Positions 24,801 to 36,800 of a DNA stretch of 64,000 bases are shown piece after piece (position 1 is the first letter of the stretch; the number at the start of each line of letters is the position of its first letter). The DNA lies in assembly GCA_036873755.1 (NCBI GenBank), contig JAVTVY010016052.1:1-64000 (forward strand), given 5' to 3'. The notes under the pieces were generated by a model that was not told where the DNA came from, ran no database searches, and worked only from the letters and a program-made list of their open reading frames with translations. The stretch comes from Hanleya hanleyi. Taxonomy: Eukaryota; Mollusca; Polyplacophora; Lepidopleurida; Hanleyidae. The translations under genes were made by a program, and so were the position numbers.

Positions 24801-27800
24801 ATTTAAACTAACATTTAGTAACAATTAATAAGTATCTGTTATTTGATTAGATATTTTGATATCTTTAAGAATCATATGCTTAACTTTTAATCATATGGTT
24901 TCCGCTAGACAGAGATAAGTCAATGAGATATGACAAACTCGTCTATACAGATCCCAAGTACTACTGTTATGCCGCATTTCTACGCAGTTCCCGCAATGCA
25001 GAGGAGAGATCGACGTTGCCATGCGCTTGCAAAGCTCCATTCTCAGAATTCGAGGCATTAAATTGTGAAAATCTAGGCTACATTTTTTCCAGTGTCCATA
25101 GAGGCGCGAAACGTCCCTTACTGTCCAGAAGTGTCTTTGAAGTAACTTTGAAGTAACTTGAAAGTGTGGCCATATTTTAACCTTGAAGTGCAACGCTCCG
25201 AGTCAGAAGTGTACTTGCAGTGTGGGTATTGTTTTGTGGCAATGCCATATAAGGGCATTGAAGTCACAATGAAGTCACTTGGAAATACTTTTGAAGAGCG
25301 CCTCAAATATGTTAATAAAGTACTGCAAAGGCACTTCATCCACCCTTCCACAGAAGGGTAACCTTCAAAGGCATTTCTGAAGTGCTCTTGAAGTACCTAA
25401 TTAGAATATATGAGGCACTTCTATGTCCTTATATGGCAAGGCACTTCATCCACACTTGTACAGAAGGATACCTTTCATATGCACTTCTGAAGTGCTCTTG
25501 AAGTATCTTATTAGTATCATAGAAAATTTGTGTAATGAAAGGTATGTAGCCACGAGATATTTACTTTCCCGGAAAAGAAGACACAAATATATATTTGAGC
25601 ACAGAACGTTTTATTTAGAGAAAGCACGGGTGAGTGAGACAAAACAGTACATCATAAAATATTTACAACAAACCTGATGGTTCTTAACAAGAAACGTGTA
25701 GTTTATATAACCGCTAGCACAAATCCTTGAGACAACATACAGCACAGTACTATGTATGTATTTACATGCAGTCTTTGGTCATGTTGGTATGAGAATTTAT
25801 TGCAGTATTGGTATTATTATTATTCAAGGGTGACAGTCTTCTTATCCAACTTGAACTTGAAGCAGCAGATCTTTCGAAGGATAGTTTGCTTTAGTTGCCC
25901 TGAGGTCCACTTGGATGTAATCCAACATTTGCGGAAACCCACCAGTCTGTATTGTGGACTTCTTGACCTGTTGCGAGAAATACATGCATATAATTAAAAC
26001 CTGATCAGCTGTATATATGATTCCGTATGACATGCAATCCAGTTCTTCTTTTTTTAATACACTCGGGATGATTGAATAGGTTGACTACCATAAAGGTTAA
26101 AGTATGAAACACATCCGTACGATTTACAAAAGATTGATAAAGATGTCTATTATCCTTTCTTTAGTACACCATGATATACAACAAGGAAGATAAACAGTTT
26201 GTGTGACGTTCTAACCAATATACACTATGAAGATATCAACCATACCTAGGTGTATGCAAATTAAAGTTCCTGTCAGTCGAGTGGCTGCTTGAAGTGAGCC
26301 GAGTTCTTTATAGCAGCTGTATTCTGGAATATTAAAGTATACAATGTAAGAAGCCATTAGAATTGAAGTGAAACAATCATGTGATTTTTTATAATTTTTC
26401 TTTGTTAATTTCTGGTTCAACTAAATCTCCATACAGGTTTTCAAATAACAAATAAATGCTTATTAACTATAAATTGTACAATTGAAGTATGTGAAGACCC
26501 TTAGCTTTGGTATATGAATAATGCAATCAATAGACAAGGAAAATATAGCCTGTTATAATGATTTAAAGTCTAATCCTAGTTGATTATACTTTTTCTGATT
26601 ACAGCTAAAAATAGGTTATGCTAACATTTTATTATCAATATATTTTAAAACATATTTCTTTACCATTTTGTCAACAATTTAGTATGGAAATATTCTCTAA
26701 TCTTCTGGAAGGAACAAAAATCAATAAATTTTATAAATCGATAAACAGTTCAAAACAACTAGATAATTTATTTAGAGCTATCATCCCCCAACCAGTTAAA
26801 TCCCCCTGTTTTGAAATGAACAGGAGTATACAAGCAGTTTTGTGATAAAAATATCTCACCCTCAGGGGATTTCCTACAGGAGTGCATGCCAATCTTCACA
26901 TGAGGTCCCCAAGCCTGGGGTTTCCAAGCTGACAATTCACACAACCATAATAATGGCAACCCACACTGCCTTGATGAACCTGGGTAGATCTGAAAGTGAT
27001 ATTGAGACAGAGATATGGATATTTCTTTGTGAAAGCCATGCTATATGACCCATTAAATTTGACTGCAATTATAAGGTGAAGTACATTTCAGATCAGTTCT
27101 TTGCTTATTAAGTTATGAAAAAAATAAGAATTATAGTTATATTTATACTTTACTTACCATATCACTAGCTGCACTCATCACCATCTGCAATACAGTTCTT
27201 CAAACCTCCATATTTCTAGCTTAACATGAACAAATCCACCTGACTTTTGCACTTAGGTCAGCCATTTTGTTGTTGTTGATGGTGGCGCCCCCGGTGGTCA
27301 ATTAAATTTCCAAGGGCAGATAACTCCACCCATTTTGATGAGACATTTAAGCGAAAAAAGGCTATCAAAAACAGAAATTATATATATATTATATTTAAAC
27401 AATTGATAATAATGAATAGGATAATATAAAGTATTCTTTAATGGACATTTTTTGTTGCTGACATTATGTTAGAACTGATTCTTTAAAAAATATTTTCCAT
27501 TTTGTCCAATTTTACTATAAAATCATGGATTTGGACTGATTATAAAATCTGAATTCAACAAGATTTCTTATCTAATGTGGTACTATTTTGATAACATTAA
27601 TATGTGAGAGACTGATATTATTAATATATTTATTTTATTCAAATGGGAACCCGTGGTACAGATCACTGTCAAAGATCAAAAAAGTGTTCACAGTTCTTGA
27701 GTAATATGTCAGTAACCACATGTGAATATTTACACAGTTGCAGCTATTTTGAACTGTGAAGTACAAATCTGATGTTTAGTGGTTTCATGGAAATGAGATT

Positions 27801-30800
27801 TGATGTCACTGAGTGAAATCAAATCAGCCAACTTTAAGCTGGGATATTCCCAGAGCTAATTAAGATCATTGAAACTTGTATACATGTAGTTCTATAATTA
27901 CAATAATGTTATGTAATGTTATAATGTTATGTTACTGTAAAAGTTTGTGGAAAAATTCCAATAATCTAGAAATCCTATTGGATTGAATCTTATAGGATTT
28001 TTCAGAATCTCATAGGATTTTTTCAGAATCTTATAGGATTTTTCAGAATCTTATATGATTTTGTAGAATCTTATAGGATTTTTCAGAATCTTATAGGATC
28101 CTATAAGATATTTTTTTCAAGGGGAAGTCCCCCGAGTTATGCTATAAAACTGTCAAAGTCCAAGAAGTGTCTTTGAGGAGTACCTAGATTATGCTCAACA
28201 ATAACTAAGTCTCAGAAGTGTCCCTGAAGTCCCCAAAGTTTTGTTGAAGAACTGACAAAGTCCATGAAGTGTCCTTGAGGAGTACCTTGGATTATGCCGA
28301 ACAATAACCAAGTCTCGGAAGTGTCTCTGAAGCCCCTCATTTTTTGCTATGAAATTGACAAAGCCCAAGAAGTGTCTTTGAGGAGTCCCTTGGCTACTGC
28401 CTTTTTCTAATGAAGTACCTATGAAGTGTGCCAGTATTTTTCTCTGTTGTTGAAGTGCCTTTTCAGTGTACTCTTCAGAGGCACTTCTAGGCACACTTCA
28501 CATGAAGTGTGACACTTCTGGACAGTAAGGGGTATTACTTTATTTTCCAAACACCATGTCTCAAACTGGCGAATATTAGATACTGAATTCTGGTACCTGT
28601 TACCATCGTTTTTGGAGATAGCAAAACCTGAATTACTACATTTATCACCAGGGATGATCCCTATATGATACTTGAGATCAGGTATGGATTTGGATTTAGT
28701 TCACCTTGTCCAAGTCCAAATGTAACTCAGATGAAAAAAAATTAGGAGAAATATCTTTAATAAAATGTATTCATTTTTCATCATTTGTGGAAAATAATTT
28801 ACTTCTCATCATCAAATATCCCACAGGCCAGGGAACTGTGGATAGAAATTATTTACACGTTCACATATGTTTCTTGCACTGTCGATAATGCACGACATTC
28901 AAGTAGTGAAGCTTTGGGTAAAGTGGAAACAGTTTATGTATATTTCAACATTTCTTTGAAGTTCAAGAAAAAAAAATGATCACGAATGTACTGTGTAACA
29001 GCAAATCTAATTATTTTATGACAGATCAGGTCCGTTTTCAGTTTCATGAAATGTATTCCATTCTCTCAGCTGAGATGGATATATTAATGACAGTCTGGGA
29101 AAACTAGGCTGATCTGTTCTTTGAAAAATACAGTTTCGTGAACAACAGACGTAGGCAATGGCAACCAAACTTCTCTACTAACATAATCGAACTTATACAG
29201 TGAGCACACCTGCAAATATTTCTGTTCTGTGTGTTTACTACGACTGTTTCATCATTTCAGGCTATGAAGGAGATACAGGGTTTTTTCCAGTCTCAGAACA
29301 TGAGTCCACCAGAGTTGGAGTACTTCCCCCTCGACCTCTCCTCTCTCGAGAGTGTAGCTCGATTCGCCGCCAAATTCAAAGAAACTGGCCTTCCATTGCA
29401 CTACCTGATATGTAACGCTGGAGTTATGGGAGTACCTCTCAGTATGTTAATATTTACAGTTTATTTTACGAACAATATATTTTTATTGCATCACGGGATA
29501 TCTTCCAGTTTTAAAGAACTCCATTGGTAAATTCAAATTTTCAAAAAGAAATCCGGGATTTTCATTGGTTTGTGAATAAAATTTGAAGAAATTAAACCAG
29601 TCACAGATTATTGGTAAAGGTTCATTAGGTTTAACAAAGAGGCGAGAATCTTCTGACAACCCTGGTCTGTGTCGACGTTTCCAGCGCCTTATTCACCAGA
29701 TCTAACTCCTTTGAAGTTTAACAGCGCCCAGATGTTCATGAAATTTAAGTCCTCCTCAGTTTTTTTGTTGGGATCAGGCAGTTTTGCCAATTGATTATAT
29801 TTTCTTGTATTCGGCAACCGAAATTGAATAACTAAAACATTTGTTCGGTAAATAACTCAACCTAAAGTGACAAATGCTGAACAGCAACATTTTCAATTTG
29901 CCAAAACTGCTAATTCTCGGCATCAGTTCACATAGCTTTCATATTTTTCCTCAGCTTTGTCTGGCAATGACGAATACTTTCTCATCATTACAGGTTTGAC
30001 GGACGATGGATACGAGACCCATTTCCAGGTAAACCCGTACATTCTTTTGAAAGTCTGCGTTTTATGCATATATCGACAGACACTTAAACGGGGAGGGAAG
30101 GTGGGGCGGAGGTGGTTAGTCTGTATATTTATATATTAAGGATGTCCGCTGGTGGTAAATCAAAGAAATTAACTTTTTGAATAATGTGCTTTGTTGCATT
30201 CACCATTGTGGAATATGAAGAATAACAAAGGAAATAATATAGGTTGGTGTGCATTTTTAGCTATAGACTCTGTTAAATGGACTGACCCATTCTCCATTTG
30301 ATAACCCAGAAAACATAGGGAATAGGCAGCCTTGTTTTTGAAGCATATTCATGAAAATATCATATAAAAGTAGTATTTAACTTTTGTATATATTCTAACT
30401 GTTTGAGAATAATCACAATGTTAATCAAAATTTATCAAATCGGATGAATGTTGCTGCGCAATAGTCTCGGCTAGTAGACTTTTAAAGGAAATACCTATCT
30501 CTTAACCTAGGAAAGTGAGATAACCTAATGGGAAAACCAGTAAACACATGGAAAATGGCGGCCAAAGCCCCAAACTACCAGCGGACTATACCTTAATAAT
30601 CGCGTTGCTATACATATATGGCCATTCATTAAGAATTTCTTCAATTACCGAAACACCTTTAGTTTAAAACATATTATATTATTGAAGTTCCAATTATTAG
30701 CCATTCAGAAGTTTTCTTTTTGTTGAAAGTGAATTTGGGGGTATTCTGGAGGAATAATTTTTAACCTATGGAGCACTTTGCACCCTCCAACCGTTGAATT

Positions 30801-33800
30801 TAAAATGTCAATTTTTTGGCCCGTCCCATCACACTATCGACCCACCAGCAGAATGCATAAATGGTTGTGTTGTGTCTTTTGTTGATTTTTATTCCATTTT
30901 GAGATGTCTGCGTACTTTTGTTAGGAAATTCAGCTTGTTTTGAAAAATCCGACAAATCACCATGTTGTAGCCCCATAAGAGCAGCGAAATGAACGTCCTC
31001 TACTCCCTTTTTGTTTTTTTTTGCACTTGTATTGTTCCATATTAAGAGTTAGTAGAACATAATCTGTAACTAATTACGGGACAAAATGTTTATCCCAGTT
31101 TATTGAATTTTTCTGAACTTCTGTGCTGCCTTGTAAATGGTTAAAGTTATGGGGCACTGGTTAATTGTATTGTTAGGAGCACAGGTTAATTGAATTGTGC
31201 TTTTTACAAACCTGTCCTTCCATTGAATTGTTCCTGTGTACTTTTAACAGTCATCCAGTGAATTAAAGACTAATTCATATTCATAAAAAAAAACAAAAAA
31301 AAAACACTGCACTTTCCAGATGCGTCGTCAAAAGGAATTTTCGAGTTATTCCATAAGGAACTTAATGAATTTAAATAAAAAATATCAGTTCACGTTATTG
31401 AACTTCAAATCAGTTCGTTTTAATTCTGCAGTCTGTTCTTCGACTTTCCTATTTTTTCGATCAGGTGAATTATCTATCTCATTTCTTACTGACATTACTA
31501 TTGTTGCCCACCATGAGGGCCTCAGGAGAGGACTGTAGGATAGTTAATGTGTCGGCGGGACTGCATAAACATGCCCAATTTGAACTGGATAATATCCAGG
31601 GAGAAAAATCCTACGGACGACTCGGATTTTATAACAAGTCCAAGTTATATCAGGTAGGCCCAAATAATTTTGAATTTTTTTTTTGTGGAAGCAGATGCCA
31701 AGAAACTCTCAATATTTTTATAGTAAATTCTAAACGATACTAGAATTTACGTTGGGAATTTCCTGTATTCTCATATTTTTAACGGATTTTCTTCTGGCAA
31801 ATGAATTTGTTGGTCATTATTTTGTTACCCACTTAATAACGCTTTCTTTCCTGCGAATTTACGTGTACCGGGTTTGAGGGCGAGCTTGGCCTTTCTCAAT
31901 TTGTCAAACACAAGAGCCAAGTGATGTAATCATTTTTCAAAGCTCTCACTGAAAATGGTCAAGTCTTCGATGTATCCTCGAACGGTAGACCAGTTCAATT
32001 CCTGCAGCGCTTGTGTCATATTCTTTTCAAAACTACATGGAGCATTTGTCAAACTGAAGGGAAGAACTGTAAATTGAAACTGAACCTTATGCTTAAAAAA
32101 GGATGTCTTTTTCGTTTGTTTCCTTGTCAAAGGGTACTTGTCAAAATTCACTCGCCAAATCACAAACGGTGAGGACTTTGGCATCTGCTTCACTAATAGT
32201 TACCCGAGTTTATAAAACTTTCTTTTTCGTGGACAATTGTTTGGATGTCAATGGATCTTTTTGTTAATATCCAGATACAGGAGGTGTCTTAATTGAACAA
32301 GAGGTTGATATAGTAAAGGTGCTTTTACTATACTGTTCAGGCAGTATCTTAGATAACACTGTATGTGTTTATACCTGCAAATATATGGAGATAACACGCC
32401 TATTATTAAATTACCCAAAGTTGGATGAGGAAACAATAGATATATTGTTAGCCTTGAGTAGTGAATTAACTCAGAGTTGTGCATTTTAGTTAGATCATGT
32501 CCAGTCATATGTATTTAAAAAAAATATCCAAGCGTCATTTGCTCTGTTTAGGATCGTCAAGTTACGTTTAGTGCCATGATGCATAAATATGATTTAAATT
32601 GAATGAGGACTAATTGGATTACGGCCAGCGCTTGTGCTCTCCGACATTGTAGGTCAGTTAATAGGAAGCAAACAAGCTGATTGTAAATTTGTTTATGTGG
32701 ATCTGTATTTGTAGTATCAATCAACAGTAAATTCGGTTCCAACGTGCGACAGTCTCTGTGTTCAATATCTCGACCGGCCATCCGAAAACGGCAAAACAGT
32801 TATTACATTGTCACCTCAATATGCCCATAAATGATCAGTAATGGACGACTGTCTTTGTTCCTGTACAGATAATGGGTATGCTTGCACTAAGAAGGAGACT
32901 CCAGGGAACGAATGTGACAACAAACTCTCTCCATCCGGGAGTAAACATAAAAACCAACCTATCTTCTGGGTTCATGGACAGCACCGGGACTGGACGGTTC
33001 GTTGCTGGAATGAAGGCGTGTGAGTGATTTGGAATCGATCCTAACAATGCACTTTCAATAGCAGTATAATAACACTCTCGTAATGCCGTTACCTCTTTGT
33101 CCCCTCTTCTTATGTGATCTACCGTTAAATGGGTCGATCAAAGAGAATTAATCCAGTATTTATTAACAAATATATCAAGATAAACAATAAACAGTAATTA
33201 GTAGCAATATGCATGGAATTATTATTATTATCATTATTATTATTATTATTATCACGTTATCGATGATCGACAACCAGAGAGAACGAGGCCCACAACGATG
33301 ATATCAGACCGGAAACGGATAAACGGTGGACCGACATCCATCACCAAACGTTGTCAGACCTCACATGACTGAAGTCTTTTGTTTGCGTCTACGTGTGTCC
33401 ATTTCAAAGCCAGGTGTCAGCCACGATCTTGAATGCGGTGCATGTATACTTTATAAGTTCAGAGAAACTTGTCTTCTACACTCAAAATAATAATCCGTTA
33501 AAATTTAACGTATTACTATCCGTTAGGTAGTTTTAACGGATTAATCCTTTATATAAACGGAAATAGTACGTTATAGTAAGGGAATCTTCCGTTGTTGTAT
33601 TGCACTGACGGACTCATCCGTTACATCAACGGAATATCCCAGTCAGCAAGTAATTGTTGGTCCCACCTGGGCAAACGTGGGCATGTCGCGGGCTGTGGGG
33701 GCATGGGCAACCCTACACTGGCCCCAAGTGGATTAAGTACTGGGAAGCCCACATTCTGAATTGGGCTGTGTAGGCATCTCCACATTAACCTAACCACACC

Positions 33801-36800
33801 GGGCCGTCGTGGGCATCACCGCACCAAGAGTTATCTAACTTGAATGAACCTACTCATTTGTTTTACTTTTATGAGCAGGAAATTGTAATTTTAAAATTTA
33901 TCTGCATGTATAATTACGTTTGCGATTAATGAGCAATATCGGAATTATATGCCAAACATGTCCGATTCTGTCCGATCGATAGAATTTTAATTTTTTTAAT
34001 TTCTTCCTCGACAAAGAGAAAGCACTGAATTAAAAACCACATGAGAGTTAATCAGCGCAGTCAATATCAATGCGGTTTGAGTTATAATCATTAAACATTG
34101 GATATTACGAACGATTCCGATGATCTATATACTGAGAGGATTTTTCTCTTAACTCGGACGTTAGAGTTACGTGTAAAAGTCCACTCAATATAAACCCAGA
34201 TTGCATGGGATCAAATTTAATAAATTTCCGGTTACCAGCAAGGGCCCAACGTTGAATCCGTTAAAAAATAAGAATCTTACAATAACGGAATATTCCCTCG
34301 ATTCCCTGGGGACGGACTTTTCCGTTAAATTTAACGGATAATAAAATCCGTTGAATCCGTTAAAAAATAGGAATCCGTTACAATAACGGAATATTCCCTT
34401 GATTCCCTGGGGACGGATTTTTTTCCGTTCGAGTAAACGGAATTTTATTTTGAGTGTAGGAAAGCACGTGAAAGTATCGATAAACCTGACAGAATAATAT
34501 AGATTAACGACATAAATGGCTCTTGTAGATTTTGGATTCGATTCAACAGTTGGCAGAGCCCCCAACGTCGTGGTATATACACATGGCGAAGAATTTATCA
34601 TGAGATAAATGTGAAATGGGCTGTAGTGTTTCGAAAAATGACTGTAATGAACTGATTGCAATGATCGATAAACACCATACATATTAATAATAATAACTTT
34701 GTCATGAGTTTGGGCGATACGAGTTGTGAACTTCCCTCGGGGCCCTTATGTCGCCATCGACGCTCCGCTTCTCGGGTCGGCAAATCGGGTCCTCGGGCCG
34801 TTCATAACTCATATCGCTAAAAAAAAACCTCACCTTCATAACGTCAAGGTTTCTTTATGATCCAAAAGCGAATCATTTACCGTATTACATAGCAGACCGC
34901 GTTCCTGTCAGTTCCAGTGTATGCAAATCTGTTGTCACCTGATAAGATGCCATGGTCGCGTAAAACAAGTGATCTGACTGGTCTTTATGGAGGGGTTGTT
35001 GTTTTGTTGATTGGCTGAAATTTACAATTGTATTTTCCAAGAACCCGATTCATTCGCATGTGTATTTGAGATATAGATATCCCTGGATGAGCAAAACCCA
35101 TGACATCCCTATTTTGTATTCTGACAGTTTTCAGCTTTCGACCCATACATTATTTGATGCTGAAGACTGCAAGGTTCCAGGAGTGCGAGGAGATGTCCGC
35201 ATGTATCGTGAATCTGGCCGTGGATCCAGCCCTGTCCAGCCACAGTGGACTTTACTACGAAGAAAATGAACTGAAATTACCATCAGAAACCGCCAGGTTA
35301 GTACAGTCTGCTGTCAAACTTGTCTTTTTACAATGTTAAAGAACTAACATATCAAAGCTGTCATATGTAAAGACTGAAATTCCCAGGTATTTTGCCTTGC
35401 TCGAGACAGGAGGTTCCATAGAGAACGCATCAGTCTTCGTAGTACCGTCATTGCGCAATGATACCCTTGCCTATAGAGAATTATGTCGAAATGGATAAGC
35501 ACACGAATGATAAAGTGTGTTAAATCCGTCCAAAACACAGAATCAGGTAAGCAATCGTTGATTTCACGTCCCCAATGACGACAATGAAGTACAGAATGCC
35601 GGTCGGCCGATAATACTGACCATTGATAAATAGGACTATGGCCAATTCAAAATAATGTTGTTATGTCTTGACCAGTATTCCCTATCCTGCAGTATGATAT
35701 ACAGCCTTGTGATTTCGACAGGAATCGAACAGATGACGTCTCATTTACCACCAACCACAGAAAAAATATACAAACCAATAAATGACCACTGATTTAAGGC
35801 ATGTTGGGGTTCTCATGTCCGAGTGGGGTCAGGGTTGAACATACAACCCCTCTGACCCTCCCGGGAGACCGGATGTAAGTCAAATTGGAAGTCGGGTCTT
35901 CATCCGGCGAAGAACAGACTCGCGAAATGTGATAAATTACAAGCTTTTCATACTACTTCTGAAACATATATTGTCTGAGCTTACAAAAGATACAGATATG
36001 AATAACTTCCGTATCATCCAAAAGGTGGCGTAGATCTGTCATTTTGAACAAGTAGGACAGTACATGACTCCAAAATGGCGGATTACGTTGAGGTTACGTT
36101 GATAGAGTTTAGCTGACTGGCTGACGACATCACGCGTATAGATGACCCAGATGGTTACAGGTTGTGTCGTGTTCGCGCAATTTCAAGACAAACGAGAGTG
36201 TTGCATCACGGGAGAGGAGTTGATGCTGGATTTGAATACTCAGCATATGAACCGTAGATCGTAGATATATTAATGTAGGAAGCCATAAAGCATTCTTTAG
36301 CTCTACTACATACAAGAGATATCATTCATGGGATGTTTTTTGTTTATAGAGTTGCTTGAATTTCTCATTAAAAATATCTATGTGAAATTTGGCAACACAA
36401 TATATCAACAGCATATAGGTATTCCAATGGGTACTAATTGTGCACCCCTATTGGCTGACCTATATCTGTTCTCTTATGAATATGACTATATGCAGGCGTT
36501 TTCAAAAACCGATCCATTCAAAGCCCGTTCCCTCTCATTCACCAAACGCTATATAGACGATCTTCTTGCTGTGGATAATCGCTATAAAAATGACGCAGTG
36601 AAGGATATATATCCACCTTCACTGGATTTGAAGGAAACTACAGATAACCCTACAGACACTGTATGACAAAAGAGATGATTACAATTTCGATATCGAAAAC
36701 TATCCCTTTCTGGACAGTAATATTCCAGTGGGACCTGCAGATGACGTATACATATCACGCCTAGTAGCATTTGCTAGATACTGGGTTAAATGTGACGATT

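Larger units (their letters stand above)
25115..28531. mobile_element. 3.4-kb DNA element with perfect 21-bp inverted ends and subterminal tandem repeats
   Basis: Left end CCCTTACTGTCCAGAAGTGT (25115) is repeated exactly as its reverse complement ending at 28531. Each end is followed by diverged tandem copies of words such as GAAGTGTCTTTGAGGAGTAC (28150-28500) and GGCACTTCATCCAC...GAAGTGCTCTTGAAGTA (25330-25510). Flanks show no clear target duplication. A possible minus-strand gene end lies inside (25842-25967). It sits in SDR copy 1 intron 2. The superfamily is unknown. Confidence 0.8.

Noticed and set aside
29994..30028. 35-nt exon as a prediction artefact
   Set aside because: Rejected as an artefact: the same length, phase and peptide occur in copy 2, and it restores the frame between exons 3 and 5.
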